From: Flavobacterium macacae
Lineage (GTDB): Bacteria; Bacteroidota; Bacteroidia; Flavobacteriales; Flavobacteriaceae
Direction of reading: 5' to 3'
Length of the DNA: 64,000 nucleotides
Assembly: GCF_003865365.1 (NCBI RefSeq)
Contig: NZ_RQVR01000010.1
Location: 322 to 64,321 of the forward strand
The notes under the pieces were generated by a model, which saw nothing but the letters and a program-made list of their open reading frames with translations, did no database searches and was not told the origin of the DNA. Shown here in pieces: positions 16,831 through 25,940 of the stretch (positions within the stretch are counted from its first letter, which is position 1; each line of letters starts with the position of its first letter). The position numbers and the translations under genes were made by a program.

Positions 16831-17970
16831 ATGAAAAGGATAAATGTAACGTTGAGAAAAAAAAGCATCGGCAAAGGAAGGGAAAGTCTTTACTTGGATT
16901 TTTATCCTCCCATTATCAGTCCAGAGACTGGAAAACCGACAAGAAGGGAGTTTCTTAAGCTCTACATGACCGTAAAGCCAAGGACACCCATTGACAAATT
17001 GGAAAATGACGAGAACATCAGATCCGCTGAGCTTATCAAGATCAGGCGCCAAACTGAACTCAATAAAGATAATATCTACAGTGAATTTGAAAAGGAGAGA
17101 CTGGCTATCAAAGAGGTTGGCGGAGAATCCTTCCTGAGCTTTTTTAAGGAGCAGGCATCCAAAAAAATCGGTAGCAATCAAGACATTTGGAACTTGGCAA
17201 TCGGCTATTTTACAGACTATCTGAAAACTGGCGACATTGAATTTTCAAAAATAACTGTCGCGCAGATTGAAGGTTTCCGGACATATATTCTTACCGCCAA
17301 AAGCAAGCGTAATCCTGAAAAGTCACTTTCCAACAACAGCGCCCTTTCCTATTTCAATAAAGTAAAAGCGACATTGAAGCAAGCCTACAGGGAAGGAAAA
17401 CTGAGGACAGACGTAAATGCCGGAGTGGGTGGAATTGCCGAAAAGGAGTCTAAAAAGAATTTCCTAACAATCGAGGAGGCCAGAAAATTGGCCGCTACAG
17501 ATTGCAGTAAACCGATAGTGAAGAAAGTGGGACTCTGGGCCATTCTTACCGGTCAGCGTTTCTCAGACATACGTAAACTGGAATGGTCCGAAATAGAACA
17601 TATGGAGGAGCACGGATACTTCATCCGGTTCAAGCAGAAGAAAACTGATGGACAGGAAACGCTTCCCATATCAGAGCAGGCTTTCCTATTGCTTGGTGAA
17701 AGAAAGGCAGGAAACGAAAAGGTTTTCCAAAATCTCAAGAAATGGGATTTCGACAGGTCAGTACCGCTATGGGTAAAAGATGCAGGGATCGTTAAACATA
17801 TCACCTTCCACTGCTTCAGGCATACCTATGCAACTTTGCAATTGTTTGCCGGGACAGACATTTTCACAGTCTCAAAACTGCTGGGTCACAAAAATGTCAA
17901 GACCACTCAGGTATATGCGAAGATTGTCGATCAGCGAAAGCATGAAGCGGCAAGCAGGATAAAATTGTGA
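16831..17970 (+). CDS. int: tyrosine recombinase (integrase)
   Basis: Site-specific recombinase of 379 residues, likely the integrase of this element. It has an N-terminal arm-binding part, a core-binding domain (about 100-200, SAM-like) and a C-terminal catalytic domain. Catalytic residues visible are Arg243 (GQRFSD), His327 and Arg330 (HCFR), His353 (LLGHKN) and the nucleophile Tyr362 (TTQVYAK). Length and layout match integrases of CTnDOT-type Bacteroidetes elements. It lies at the left boundary pointing inward, and the next genes are on the opposite strand. Confidence 0.93.
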   Translation: MKRINVTLRKKSIGKGRESLYLDFYPPIISPETGKPTRREFLKLYMTVKPRTPIDKLENDENIRSAELIKIRRQTELNKDNIYSEFEKERLAIKEVGGESFLSFFKEQASKKIGSNQDIWNLAIGYFTDYLKTGDIEFSKITVAQIEGFRTYILTAKSKRNPEKSLSNNSALSYFNKVKATLKQAYREGKLRTDVNAGVGGIAEKESKKNFLTIEEARKLAATDCSKPIVKKVGLWAILTGQRFSDIRKLEWSEIEHMEEHGYFIRFKQKKTDGQETLPISEQAFLLLGERKAGNEKVFQNLKKWDFDRSVPLWVKDAGIVKHITFHCFRHTYATLQLFAGTDIFTVSKLLGHKNVKTTQVYAKIVDQRKHEAASRIKL

Positions 17971-18037
17971 TTGGACTGATTGGTTTCAGAAATATATGTC
18001 AAAATATAATTCCCCTAATTTAGTAGACACCAGCCCT

Positions 18038-18358
18038 TTACTTTCCCTTCTTGTCCACGTCCCTCTTGATTTCGTCAATGGTCTTCCTACGTCCGGACCT
18101 GATCCAGCTGATGAGTTCCGATCTGTAGAAATAGAGCCGTTTTCCTTGTTTGTTGACTGGAATTTCTTTTTTGCAGACTTTGGTGTAGATGGTTGATATT
18201 GAAAGTTTCAAGAATTTGGCCGCCCCACTAACGGACATCTGATCATCCTTTTTTTCAGCGCCGGCAATTTTGTCCTGCAAAAGCCTTTCTATGTTCTCCA
18301 GCTTCTCGTAGAGCTGGCCAACTGCTTCGGGCAATTCCTCAAAAGTGAAATTTTTCAT
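18038..18358 (-). CDS. excisionase-like helix-turn-helix protein
   Basis: Small DNA-binding protein of 106 residues from the ATG at 18358. Longer readings upstream (to 18532) would run into the neighbouring gene and lack family features. Residues about 5-35 are a coiled-coil-like helix (LYEKLENIERLLQDKI); residues about 40-90 form an excisionase-type winged HTH (VSGAAKFLKLSISTIYTKV followed by a wing with GKRLYFYRSELISWI). Similar proteins are common in Bacteroidetes mobile elements and could direct excision or regulate tra genes. It follows the next gene on the same strand by 16 bases. Confidence 0.82.
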   Translation of the reverse strand: MKNFTFEELPEAVGQLYEKLENIERLLQDKIAGAEKKDDQMSVSGAAKFLKLSISTIYTKVCKKEIPVNKQGKRLYFYRSELISWIRSGRRKTIDEIKRDVDKKGK

Positions 18359-18374
18359 AGCATTATCGTTAAGG

Positions 18375-18662
18375 TTATACATTAAGGAAGAATATTTTAC
18401 TCCTCTGGTTCCTCTTCTTGGTAGGCAGGTATTTGAGATAGCCATAATTATTAAGGTCCTGCATACATCTGTGATAGGTGAATGGCGCAGAAATTTTGGC
18501 GATTTCCATAATTTCATACCTGTACGCTTCAATGGGATTTATAAAACCCTTATCCGCGCGAAACTGTAGCAAGGCAGCGTAAATACCGATATGCGTAACG
18601 CTGATCCGGTAGTCATGCCTCACTGCAGTAAAGAAATCAGATAAGGGTTTTGTGGTCTTCAA
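18375..18662 (-). CDS. small conserved mobile-element protein, winged-helix-like, TTG start
   Basis: Protein of 95 residues, basic at the C-terminus. The start is TTG at 18660-18662; in frame upstream there is a stop and no ATG. The pattern of helices (SVTHIGIYAALLQF, YRYEIMEIAKISAPFTYHRCMQDLNNYGYLKY) reads as a winged helix in which a recognition helix is followed by a hairpin, like replication-initiator or transcription-regulator N-termini. Function unknown. Five bases separate it from the upstream gene at 18668, so it is in the same operon. Confidence 0.7.
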   Translation of the reverse strand: MKTTKPLSDFFTAVRHDYRISVTHIGIYAALLQFRADKGFINPIEAYRYEIMEIAKISAPFTYHRCMQDLNNYGYLKYLPTKKRNQRSKIFFLNV

Positions 18663-18667
18663 CTTGG

Positions 18668-19471
18668 TTAGAGTGATTTATTCTGTTTTTTTCGTTTTTT
18701 TTTATCATCTCCGGCAACGTCAGGACCGCTTTCATCATTTAAATCCTGTTTCTTGCGGTTTTCCTTCTTTTCCGACTTTCCTTCGCCCTCTGCCTGCTTC
18801 TCTGCTTTCGACTGTCTTGAGTCGAGACGCTGCTGGTTGCCATCATATACGTTGACTGTCTTGAATTGCGGATTGGCCTCGATGTAGTGCTTGACTTCTG
18901 TGCCGTCTTTTATAAATGTGGCGGATTGCAGATTTCCCTTCTTGAGAGAATCCATAAGATCTTCCTTGTATCTCGGCGTATCCAATTCCTTGATCGGATG
19001 CTTGGAAACTGCCGCTTCAAGGTCATAACCGTAGTTCTGGTGAAAATGGTTCAGCTTGAAATTGCCTGCGGCGTCGGCCTCCTTGAAATCCATCTGGACC
19101 CATGCATTATAGACCTCGCCTTCCTTGGTTGTAAGATCTTTGTTTACCGCGCGCCCCTCCATAAGGTTGTAGGCCTCCTTCATTGTGATATTGTTTCCCT
19201 TGTTGATGTAAAAGGTCTGTTCCAGTGCATCCTTTCCATCGGCTTTCTGGAGGCTTACCTTGTAGGAATTGAAAAAATACATGTCGCTCTGGTCGCTTTT
19301 ACGAAAGTTTAACGTTGCCACGGCGGTATCCTGTCCATATTGCGCATTGTACGTAAGGGTGAAGCCTGAACTCTGTTCCTGCAATTTTTCCCTTAGATCC
19401 CCTGCCAGTCCCTCACCAAATCCGGTGTACTTTACCTGGTCACTCAAGTATTCAAGATTTTTCTCATTCAT
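18668..19471 (-). CDS. conserved element protein of unknown function next to traN
   Basis: Protein of 267 residues that I recognise as a conserved neighbour of tra genes in Bacteroidetes elements but cannot assign a function. It has two similar-looking halves with the pattern of alternating strands (ATLNFRKSDQSDMYFFN; WVQMDFKEADAAGNFKLN), no signal peptide and no membrane helix. The last 60 residues are low complexity, very rich in Lys, Glu and Gln, suggesting a flexible, nucleic-acid-contacting or partner-binding tail. It starts 29 bases after traN ends and probably belongs to the tra transcript. Confidence 0.65.
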   Translation of the reverse strand: MNEKNLEYLSDQVKYTGFGEGLAGDLREKLQEQSSGFTLTYNAQYGQDTAVATLNFRKSDQSDMYFFNSYKVSLQKADGKDALEQTFYINKGNNITMKEAYNLMEGRAVNKDLTTKEGEVYNAWVQMDFKEADAAGNFKLNHFHQNYGYDLEAAVSKHPIKELDTPRYKEDLMDSLKKGNLQSATFIKDGTEVKHYIEANPQFKTVNVYDGNQQRLDSRQSKAEKQAEGEGKSEKKENRKKQDLNDESGPDVAGDDKKKRKKQNKSL

Positions 19472-19499
19472 GATTTCTAAAATTTAAATTATTAGTAGT

Positions 19500-20342
19500 T
19501 TATTGTGCTGGAAGTTTTACAACTTTGGCCAGCCGCTTGTTTTTGACATGCATTTCCAGCTGCCTGCCCCCATTGTCTTCCACCATCTGCACAAGCAGAT
19601 ATTTTTGTTCGGGAATTGTGAATTTGGGCAGCACAAAGACGAAGGTATTTGAAGCGTCACTGTTGATGGTCCCAATATCGTTTTCTATGTGGACAGGAAG
19701 GATTTCAATCTCCTGCGAAGCGGTGCGTTTCGCTTTTTTGGCATCCCTAACAAAGAAGCGCATCTGGTCAATATCGTAAGATATGGCGCTGTGGTTATGG
19801 ACTGTAATCCTGAAATACATCAGGTCTCCACGGATGAAAAGGCCATCGAGCGACATTTCTATTTCATATCTTTTTTCGTGCGAATGGTTGCCTTTCTTCC
19901 TGGAATGAAGTGCCTGTTTGCTGAATGCCTTATACTCTGCCTCGTCAAGGCTTCCCGGCGAGTGGAATATATCCTGCCCAAGCCTCAGCGGCCTCGCTAA
20001 GGAAAAATTCAGCGCCGCCGGATGTTCATCATAGGTAACGATAAAGGAATAAAGCCTGCCGTCGGACGTGATGACCGAAAGGTTGGTCTCCTCAAATCCA
20101 AAATGGGCCGCCTTGATCTGCAGTATGTTTTCCATTCCCTTTGCTTTCTGTGCCAGAAGATCAAGGCTGCCGCGATCTACGCTTCTTATCCCATATGGAA
20201 AGACAAGGTTGGTTGTTTTGGAGAAGGCGATACTCAGTGTATCCGGGAAGGCAGTGAAGTTCTGCCTGAAGTTTTGCCCTTGGGCGCCAGTGGCTGCGAA
20301 TACGAACAGTAACGCCGTCAGCCGTAAAATTGAAGTTTTCAT
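19500..20342 (-). CDS. traN: conjugative transposon protein TraN (DUF4138)
   Basis: Secreted component of the Bacteroidetes mating apparatus (280 residues), a functional counterpart of VirB9-like outer-ring proteins. The signal peptide is MKTSILRLTALLFVFAATGAQG. The DUF4138 body begins with the typical TTNLVFPYGIRSVDRGS segment (about residue 43-59) and ends with a basic tail. It sits 24 bases downstream of traM in the minus-strand tra operon, in the usual M-N order. Confidence 0.92.
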   Translation of the reverse strand: MKTSILRLTALLFVFAATGAQGQNFRQNFTAFPDTLSIAFSKTTNLVFPYGIRSVDRGSLDLLAQKAKGMENILQIKAAHFGFEETNLSVITSDGRLYSFIVTYDEHPAALNFSLARPLRLGQDIFHSPGSLDEAEYKAFSKQALHSRKKGNHSHEKRYEIEMSLDGLFIRGDLMYFRITVHNHSAISYDIDQMRFFVRDAKKAKRTASQEIEILPVHIENDIGTINSDASNTFVFVLPKFTIPEQKYLLVQMVEDNGGRQLEMHVKNKRLAKVVKLPAQ

Positions 20343-20366
20343 GATAACATTGATTTTAAGTGAGTA

Positions 20367-21638
20367 TTATTGTTTTTGCTTCTGGTCGCGCAACAACAGC
20401 CTGTAGCCCGCTTTCACGACGACCTTCACTAGTTTTACCTTGCGGCTGAAGAGGCTCTTTGCGGCCTCAATACCCGCTCCCGCCGCCTGGCTGCCCCATG
20501 AGTCGTCAAGCGTTGCGACTCCCAGCGTCTGCACGGACCTGTCGGCAGATGCCTTAGCGACGTCCCTGTTGATGGCTCCCGGAATGTAGATCCCATCAAC
20601 TCCGTCAAGATCAAAAACCGACAGATCTACCGGAAATATAGAACTTTCATACCGCAGGCTGCTGACCTTGACCGTCAGCCGTTCCCCTTTCAGAGCTGCC
20701 GTCCCGTAAATGAAGTTGTTTTTGGGAATCCTCACGCCATTGATGAAAATGTCATTGGCAAGGCTCATCTTGACCGTCGATCCATTTACGATTGTCTGTG
20801 TCTCGTATACAGTAGCCTCAACTGAATTTTGCGGAACGGCCGTCACTTTTTCGTCCTGGAGCGAGTAGAATGCGTTGCCTCTGGGATGCTGCGGAATAAT
20901 TTCCGATAGGGTGTCGCCCTGAAAGCCCGATATGGGATCTTGGGCATAGCTCGTAGAAATTGCAAAGACTTGGCCCCGCTCTGCCTGCGACGCCTTTCTT
21001 AATTTTTCCTGGGCCCTTTCCGGATGCTGGATATCCAGGATATTCTCCAGCATCCCATTGAGTTGCTGCAATTCTGGATCCTGGGGACCTGGCGCATTCA
21101 TCGCCAGCATCATTTGTTCCAGTCGTTCCATCTCACCGGATTCCTCCATCCCGAGACTAGTGCCGCGAATTGGAGCCTGGTCGGACCTGCGTTTAAGTCT
21201 GGTCGGCTCGTTGCGAATTGCGCTTTGCAACGCCTTGAGTTTACTGTACACCTTTTCTTCATTTGAATTCCTAACGGGTTCCGTCACCATTACTCCGCTT
21301 GCGGAACTCTTGCTGTCTGGCAGCGTGTCTGTTGACCTACCTGCACCGGCAGGATCACTAATATAGTTCGGATCCTTCCTGATAAGGTCTTCGCGCTTTG
21401 TGGAATCCAGTGCCGCCTTTTCGTAATAGCTCATCTTGTCGAGCCCATCCACATCAGCAGGCAGTGCATCGGGAAGGTTGAGATTGAAACCAGGGTGATT
21501 TGTAGCATTCTTGTCTACAGTGCTTCGGCCGCCGCCAAATGCCCAGAATATGACCGTTAAAAATGGCAGCACCAGCCATGGCAGTGCCACGTAAAGCCTG
21601 CGCTTCCTATTTGTTCCTATTGAGATTGAATTTTCCAT
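20367..21638 (-). CDS. traM: conjugative transposon protein TraM
   Basis: VirB10-like scaffold of the mating apparatus, 423 residues. One transmembrane helix at about 15-35 (LPWLVLPFLTVIFWAFGGG) is followed by a long flexible Asp/Ser/Glu-rich periplasmic linker and a C-terminal beta domain (about 240-390) with VEATVYETQTIVNGSTVKM and IPGAINRDVAK. The order TraK-(L)-M-N is the normal one for Bacteroidetes elements. Adjacent genes are 10 and 24 bases away. Confidence 0.92.
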   Translation of the reverse strand: MENSISIGTNRKRRLYVALPWLVLPFLTVIFWAFGGGRSTVDKNATNHPGFNLNLPDALPADVDGLDKMSYYEKAALDSTKREDLIRKDPNYISDPAGAGRSTDTLPDSKSSASGVMVTEPVRNSNEEKVYSKLKALQSAIRNEPTRLKRRSDQAPIRGTSLGMEESGEMERLEQMMLAMNAPGPQDPELQQLNGMLENILDIQHPERAQEKLRKASQAERGQVFAISTSYAQDPISGFQGDTLSEIIPQHPRGNAFYSLQDEKVTAVPQNSVEATVYETQTIVNGSTVKMSLANDIFINGVRIPKNNFIYGTAALKGERLTVKVSSLRYESSIFPVDLSVFDLDGVDGIYIPGAINRDVAKASADRSVQTLGVATLDDSWGSQAAGAGIEAAKSLFSRKVKLVKVVVKAGYRLLLRDQKQKQ

Positions 21639-21648
21639 GGTTTATTTT

Positions 21649-22131
21649 TTAATTTGATTTGTAATAATTTTCTAGCTGTTTTAGCGTGTCCAGCAGCCCA
21701 GGACGAGCGTTCCTGATGCTGTCATATTGCAGGCTGCCGGTTGGACTTCGGCCCAGGCTGTCGAAATACCTACGCAGTTTGGCCGTCTCTTCATATCCAT
21801 TTCTATCGGGCAGAGCGATCTGTTGCTGCCGCCCAGGATTCAGATTGACCCTCATGATGGGAAAATCGGAACCCTTCAATGTCCGTTCACTTCCTACTGA
21901 AAATGCGCTGTCTACAATCAGGTACATGCAATAGGACCCCGTAGAAATTGTAAGGAGGATCCAGATGGCAAGCAATTGGGCCCGTGACAGACGTCGCGCA
22001 GTTGCAGACATCCACTCCGACCATTTGGACTGCGTAAAGGAGTAAAGCCTGCCTAGTTGATGACGGATAAGGCCGGAGTTATTACCCTGCCGGTCTGCTT
22101 GATTCTTATGTAAATTCACCTTTTCCATCAT
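21649..22131 (-). CDS. TraL-position inner membrane protein
   Basis: Protein of 160 residues with a basic cytoplasmic N-terminus, one membrane helix at about residues 50-73 (LLAIWILLTISTGSYCMYLIV) and a short polar periplasmic part. It lies between traK and traM, the place of traL, but it is longer than the usual traL product (about 100 residues), so the name is given by position. The start overlaps the traK stop within ATGATGA; either of the two tandem ATG codons could be used. Confidence 0.65.
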   Translation of the reverse strand: MMEKVNLHKNQADRQGNNSGLIRHQLGRLYSFTQSKWSEWMSATARRLSRAQLLAIWILLTISTGSYCMYLIVDSAFSVGSERTLKGSDFPIMRVNLNPGRQQQIALPDRNGYEETAKLRRYFDSLGRSPTGSLQYDSIRNARPGLLDTLKQLENYYKSN

Positions 22132-22748
22132 TTCCTGTTTTCAGTACGTAGGTTCTTGTTCTCCAAAGTTTTCCACCGTTCCACGAGAAAGCCGTGGGGA
22201 TTGTTGTCGCTTCGTGAAATATTTCGAAGGTTACCTTTTGTGACCAGGCTCCTGTAGGCAACACTGGTTGTCCTGGTAATCTTCTGCGTCGCGAAACATT
22301 CGAATTGGTACGGATATTCGTCCGTGTCTATCCTGATGCTGTCCACGACCAGGGTCTGGCTGACATTTCCTGATATGATTCCTGCATAGTAGCCGTTCTC
22401 CTTTAGGTCGTCGTAGATGCGCTTGGCGCTTTCATCCGCCAGATAGAATGCCTTGTTGACATTTTCCCTGATTGCCTTCTCGTCGGGGTCAAGCGTGAAG
22501 AAGAGCTTGTGGAACGTCTTCACATGATCCCTGGCCTCCACGGCCACATTGTCTTTGCGGTCCGAGGCATAGGCTTCGAGTGCCTTGCCATTGGCAAGGA
22601 TGTAAACCTTGTCCTGCATCTTAGAGACCAGACTGAAACTCCTGTATAGTGCGAAACAGGTCACCAGTGCGCATGCCATGATGACAAGCATTGTAAAGGT
22701 CCGGACGTGCCTGAAGGCAACGTCTATGTTTTTCATTTTGCTAAACAT
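22128..22748 (-). CDS. traK: conjugative transposon protein TraK
   Basis: VirB8-like inner-membrane protein of the mating apparatus, 206 residues. The short N-terminus ends in NIDVAFRHVRTF, then a membrane helix at about residues 18-38 and a periplasmic domain with the conserved MQDKVYILANGKALEA segment. The ATG at 22748 is chosen over an in-frame TTG three codons upstream; this gives the short lead before NIDVAFRH seen in the family. It ends in an overlap with the next gene. Confidence 0.92.
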   Translation of the reverse strand: MFSKMKNIDVAFRHVRTFTMLVIMACALVTCFALYRSFSLVSKMQDKVYILANGKALEAYASDRKDNVAVEARDHVKTFHKLFFTLDPDEKAIRENVNKAFYLADESAKRIYDDLKENGYYAGIISGNVSQTLVVDSIRIDTDEYPYQFECFATQKITRTTSVAYRSLVTKGNLRNISRSDNNPHGFLVERWKTLENKNLRTENRK

Positions 22749-22766
22749 GATCTGCAAGTTTTTAGG

Positions 22767-23954
22767 TTATTGATTTCCCCTGAGCCTCTCGCCCATATGC
22801 CCGTTCCTATTTCCCGCTTGTCCGCCTCCCCCAGACATGGTTTCTGCCATCCGGCCGGCAGCTTTCCCTGCTGCTTCAGCAGCCATTACAGTCCCTGATC
22901 CGGCCATGCTGACTGCCGAGCTTGTGGAGTTGCTGAAAATGCTTGTCACCTTTTGACTGAGGGCGCCTCCGCCTCCGGCATGTACAATGTAATTTGCCAC
23001 GGATGGTACGGTAAAGTATCCCACTATGCCGATTATCATAAACACCAGATAAGCCATATCAGTCCGGCTGAAGAACGTGCCCCCGGTGTCGCTGATCTGG
23101 GCAATGTCGATCTGCAGCATTTTTTCCTGGATCTTGCCAATGATGCTGCCGAAGATATTGGCCACGGGTAGCCATAGGTAGATGTTGATGTAGCGGGCAA
23201 GCCATGCGGTGAGTGTATGTTGGAAGCCATCGAAAACCGCTATACCGAACACCAGCGGGCCCAATATGGAAAGAACCACCAGTTGGAATGTTCGGAGCGT
23301 GTCGATGCACAGGGCCGCTGCCTCGAAAAGAACGCGGAGTACCTCGCTCATCCACTCCTTCACGGAATTCCTAAAATTGAAAGACTGCTTGGCCATGGCG
23401 AACTTGATGTCGTTTCCGATGCCTTCCATTATGCCTTCCCCCGCAGGATCGGCATTGTCATGCGTGTATTTGTACCACCTGTCACGATCCCCGTTGCCAT
23501 CCTCTCCGACATACATCTGCCAGGCATCGGTCGTCTTGATCGCTTCCTGCTTTTTTTGCAGCAGTTCCTCAATCGCGTCGTTGGATCCCTCCACCATATC
23601 TGCCGTGGCCGTAACCGTGGGCTTCATGATACCATTGATCATCGCAAGCACCGACGGAAATGCCATAATACAGAAACCGATGACAAAGGGCCTGAATAGC
23701 GGGTAGAAGTCTATCGGCTCGGCACTTAAGAGATGCCGCCAGACTCTCGAAGCAATATACCATAGCGTAGCGAATCCAGCGATCCCCTGGCCTACGCCGA
23801 TCAGATTGCTGCATAAGGGCATCATCTCATCGTAAAGCTGCTCCAGTACTAAGTGCAGGCTGCCCAAATCATCGGCCAGGCCCTGTGCGTTTCCCTGCAA
23901 TGGTAGTAGCAGCACTGCGGCCGCACAGCGAGCGGAATTTTTAAGATTTTTCAT
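22767..23954 (-). CDS. traJ: conjugative transposon protein TraJ
   Basis: Polytopic VirB6-like membrane protein, 395 residues, thought to form part of the DNA transfer channel. A signal-like N-terminus (ALLLPLQGNAQG region) is followed by about six to seven hydrophobic helices (for example PFVIGFCIMAFPSVLAMING at about 90-109 and LVVLSILGPLVFGIAVFDG at about 225-243). The last 60 residues are Gly/Ala-rich and probably cytoplasmic. It sits 18 bases upstream of traK and 11 bases after the first TraI-like gene. Confidence 0.92.
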   Translation of the reverse strand: MKNLKNSARCAAAVLLLPLQGNAQGLADDLGSLHLVLEQLYDEMMPLCSNLIGVGQGIAGFATLWYIASRVWRHLLSAEPIDFYPLFRPFVIGFCIMAFPSVLAMINGIMKPTVTATADMVEGSNDAIEELLQKKQEAIKTTDAWQMYVGEDGNGDRDRWYKYTHDNADPAGEGIMEGIGNDIKFAMAKQSFNFRNSVKEWMSEVLRVLFEAAALCIDTLRTFQLVVLSILGPLVFGIAVFDGFQHTLTAWLARYINIYLWLPVANIFGSIIGKIQEKMLQIDIAQISDTGGTFFSRTDMAYLVFMIIGIVGYFTVPSVANYIVHAGGGGALSQKVTSIFSNSTSSAVSMAGSGTVMAAEAAGKAAGRMAETMSGGGGQAGNRNGHMGERLRGNQ

Positions 23955-23965
23955 AGTTTACAGTT

Positions 23966-24601
23966 TTAATTGTCCGTGTTATGTATCCTGCGCATAGACC
24001 GTACATCGTTGGCCTCCTTTTCGCGCTGCAACGATAGCACTGTTGCGCTATTATTGAAGCTTCGCAGGAAAAGTAGCTTGTCCTGCATGTCGGCAAATAT
24101 CCTGTCGATCGCGGTGAGCCTCTCGTCGTCTGACATCCTCAGTTTGTTGGCAGTGACGACATCTGTAAGTTCTTCGAGGTTTCGCAGGCTCTGGTCCATA
24201 AGATTATCATAGACCCTGTCGATGAAGGCAATCTCCTGCGCATTGAAATTGCCATTGTTGCGAAACCTTTCATAGGCGCTCCGGTATTCCTTAACAAGGA
24301 CCACCTGATAATCGACTATGTCGGCAACCCGCCTGTAATCCCTTACCACGGGGCTTACCTGCAGCAAAGCGTCAAGAAAGGATTTGTGCAGGTTGAAATT
24401 TCCCTGTGACAGGTCTTTGATCGTGTTGTAGCCGCCACTCAGGATCTCGTATCCCTTCTTCATATCCTTCAGTATCTGCCTGAACTGTGCGAGCTTCTCA
24501 ATGTTCAGAGCAAGCTGCTTCATTTCCTGGGCCTGAGCGTTGGCCGCATTCGGAACGAGCATCACCAATGGGGCAATGCAAATAACTAATAGCTTTTTCA
24601 T
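23966..24601 (-). CDS. TraI-family conjugation protein, paralogue 3
   Basis: Exported protein of 211 residues (signal peptide MKKLLVICIAPLVMLVPNAANA) related to the TraI proteins of Bacteroidetes elements. The mature part is helical and coiled-coil-like: LALNIEKLAQFRQILKDM, then GYEILSGGYNTIKDLSQGNF, and a second helical bundle ending LSLQREKEANDVRSM. It is one of three tandem relatives (23966-25928) that share the order of helices and the closing LSLQR/LSLSR motif. Its start overlaps the stop of paralogue 2 (ATGA), so they are translationally coupled. Role: probable periplasmic part of the mating apparatus, possibly VirB5-like (inference). Confidence 0.8.
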   Translation of the reverse strand: MKKLLVICIAPLVMLVPNAANAQAQEMKQLALNIEKLAQFRQILKDMKKGYEILSGGYNTIKDLSQGNFNLHKSFLDALLQVSPVVRDYRRVADIVDYQVVLVKEYRSAYERFRNNGNFNAQEIAFIDRVYDNLMDQSLRNLEELTDVVTANKLRMSDDERLTAIDRIFADMQDKLLFLRSFNNSATVLSLQREKEANDVRSMRRIHNTDN

Positions 24602-25227
24602 CTTGATTCCATTTTTAGGCCGTGCAGCGAGCGACCTGATTCTACATCATTTATATCTTTGCGCCTGGACAGTGACAGCCGCCGCAACTGGCTCCTGAAA
24701 TCCCGGCAGAAGGTGTAATTGTCCAATGCGTGCCAATACAGTTCATCAATTCTTCGCAAGCGCTCGTCATCCTTCATTTCAAGTACTCCATCGGTTATCG
24801 TGGCTTCCAGCACCTCCAGGTCCAACTCGCAGCTTTTGTTCAGCCTCTCAAAAACCCTCCCTGCATAGTCCATCTCAGCATCTGACAGCATAGTGTCTTG
24901 CCGAAGCTCTGTAGGGAGGTTGGCACACGCCTGCATGATCTTTTCCTGCAATTGCAGGATTTCGAGCACCTTGCCGTAGTTGCGAACCTTCGGATTGACC
25001 TTCTTCAGGGAGCTGAAATATCCTGTATGGATGTTCAGATCCCCTTGCTTGAGATCCCCGATGGTACTTAGACCCTGCCTGACGATAGAATAGCCTTTCT
25101 TTGCATACCCTATATAGATTTTCAGTGCGCCAATCTGTTCGAGCTGGACGCGTGTCTGCTTAGCCTGTGCGCTGGAGTTCCAGGCAAAGGATAGGGCGAG
25201 CAACAGCATTATTTTTTTAGTTCCCAT
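24598..25227 (-). CDS. TraI-family conjugation protein, paralogue 2
   Basis: Exported protein of 209 residues with signal peptide MGTKKIMLLLALSFAWNSSAQA. The fold pattern follows paralogue 3: a first helix, the GYSIVRQGLSTIGDLKQGDL segment equivalent to GYEILSGGYNTIKDLSQGNF, and a closing RLSLSRRKDINDVESG. Sequence identity to its neighbours is low to moderate by eye, so the duplication is old. It starts 11 bases after paralogue 1 and overlaps paralogue 3 by four bases. Confidence 0.75.
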   Translation of the reverse strand: MGTKKIMLLLALSFAWNSSAQAKQTRVQLEQIGALKIYIGYAKKGYSIVRQGLSTIGDLKQGDLNIHTGYFSSLKKVNPKVRNYGKVLEILQLQEKIMQACANLPTELRQDTMLSDAEMDYAGRVFERLNKSCELDLEVLEATITDGVLEMKDDERLRRIDELYWHALDNYTFCRDFRSQLRRLSLSRRKDINDVESGRSLHGLKMESR

Positions 25228-25238
25228 GATCCTGTTTT

Positions 25239-25928
25239 TTAAGGTATTCCATAAAATTCCTTTACCGCCTCAACGTCCTTTTCCGTCTTGCTCCTCTGCA
25301 GGCTCAATAAGATGTTTTGCCTGTTGAACAGCCTGAGGTCGTCGTAATTTGAGTCGATGCCGTCTGCCGCCGAATTGATAAGTTCCAGCCTTTTGGCATC
25401 CGTCATCTGCGTGCTGTATGAATCCAGCACAAGGAGGATCTGCTCGATATTCTTGATGCTTTCCCCAAGTATCCCCCCATATACTTTTTCCATGTAGTCC
25501 AGCTCATTCGCATTGAAATGCGTATCCTGCTGAAACAGGCTCCATGCCTTTTCGTACTCGTCTACAAGGCGGACCTGTTTTTGGGTGATATCGCGGATAC
25601 GCTTGTAATCGCTTATTACTGATTTTACTTCCATCAATTCCTCATAGTAGTCCTTGTACAGTTCCTTCTGCTTTCTGGTCCAATCCGCTATCTCGTCAAG
25701 CTTTAACTTTGAGAGGGTGTTTTCGAGCTTCTTCTGTGCATTCTGCAGCCATATCGTTTTATTCTGAAGCTTCTGGATCCTGAGGTCCATCGCTTTGATC
25801 ACCTTCTTAATCGCCGCCTTTACCAACCCAATGATCGGTAACGCGGCGGTCGCTTCTGCCGGCCTGGCCGGAGTGGCTACCAGAAGGAGGCATGCCACGC
25901 AGATCAGAATTCGTTTTCTCGTTTTCAT
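25239..25928 (-). CDS. traI: conjugative transposon protein TraI (paralogue 1)
   Basis: Exported helical protein of 229 residues; the one of the three that best fits TraI as I know it. After the signal peptide (to about residue 27, cut near EATA) come the segments VIKAMDLRIQKLQNKTIWLQ (about 42-61), DWTRKQKELYKDYYEELMEVK (about 77-97) and the closing LSLQRSKTEKDVEAVKEFYG. It starts 12 bases after traG ends, giving the usual G-I order. Confidence 0.85.
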   Translation of the reverse strand: MKTRKRILICVACLLLVATPARPAEATAALPIIGLVKAAIKKVIKAMDLRIQKLQNKTIWLQNAQKKLENTLSKLKLDEIADWTRKQKELYKDYYEELMEVKSVISDYKRIRDITQKQVRLVDEYEKAWSLFQQDTHFNANELDYMEKVYGGILGESIKNIEQILLVLDSYSTQMTDAKRLELINSAADGIDSNYDDLRLFNRQNILLSLQRSKTEKDVEAVKEFYGIP

Positions 25929-25940
25929 ACATCATATCGT

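Noticed and set aside
18358..18532. N-terminal extension of the excisionase-like protein
   Set aside because: The extension overlaps the neighbouring gene at 18375-18662 and is not protein-like; ATG at 18358 is preferred.
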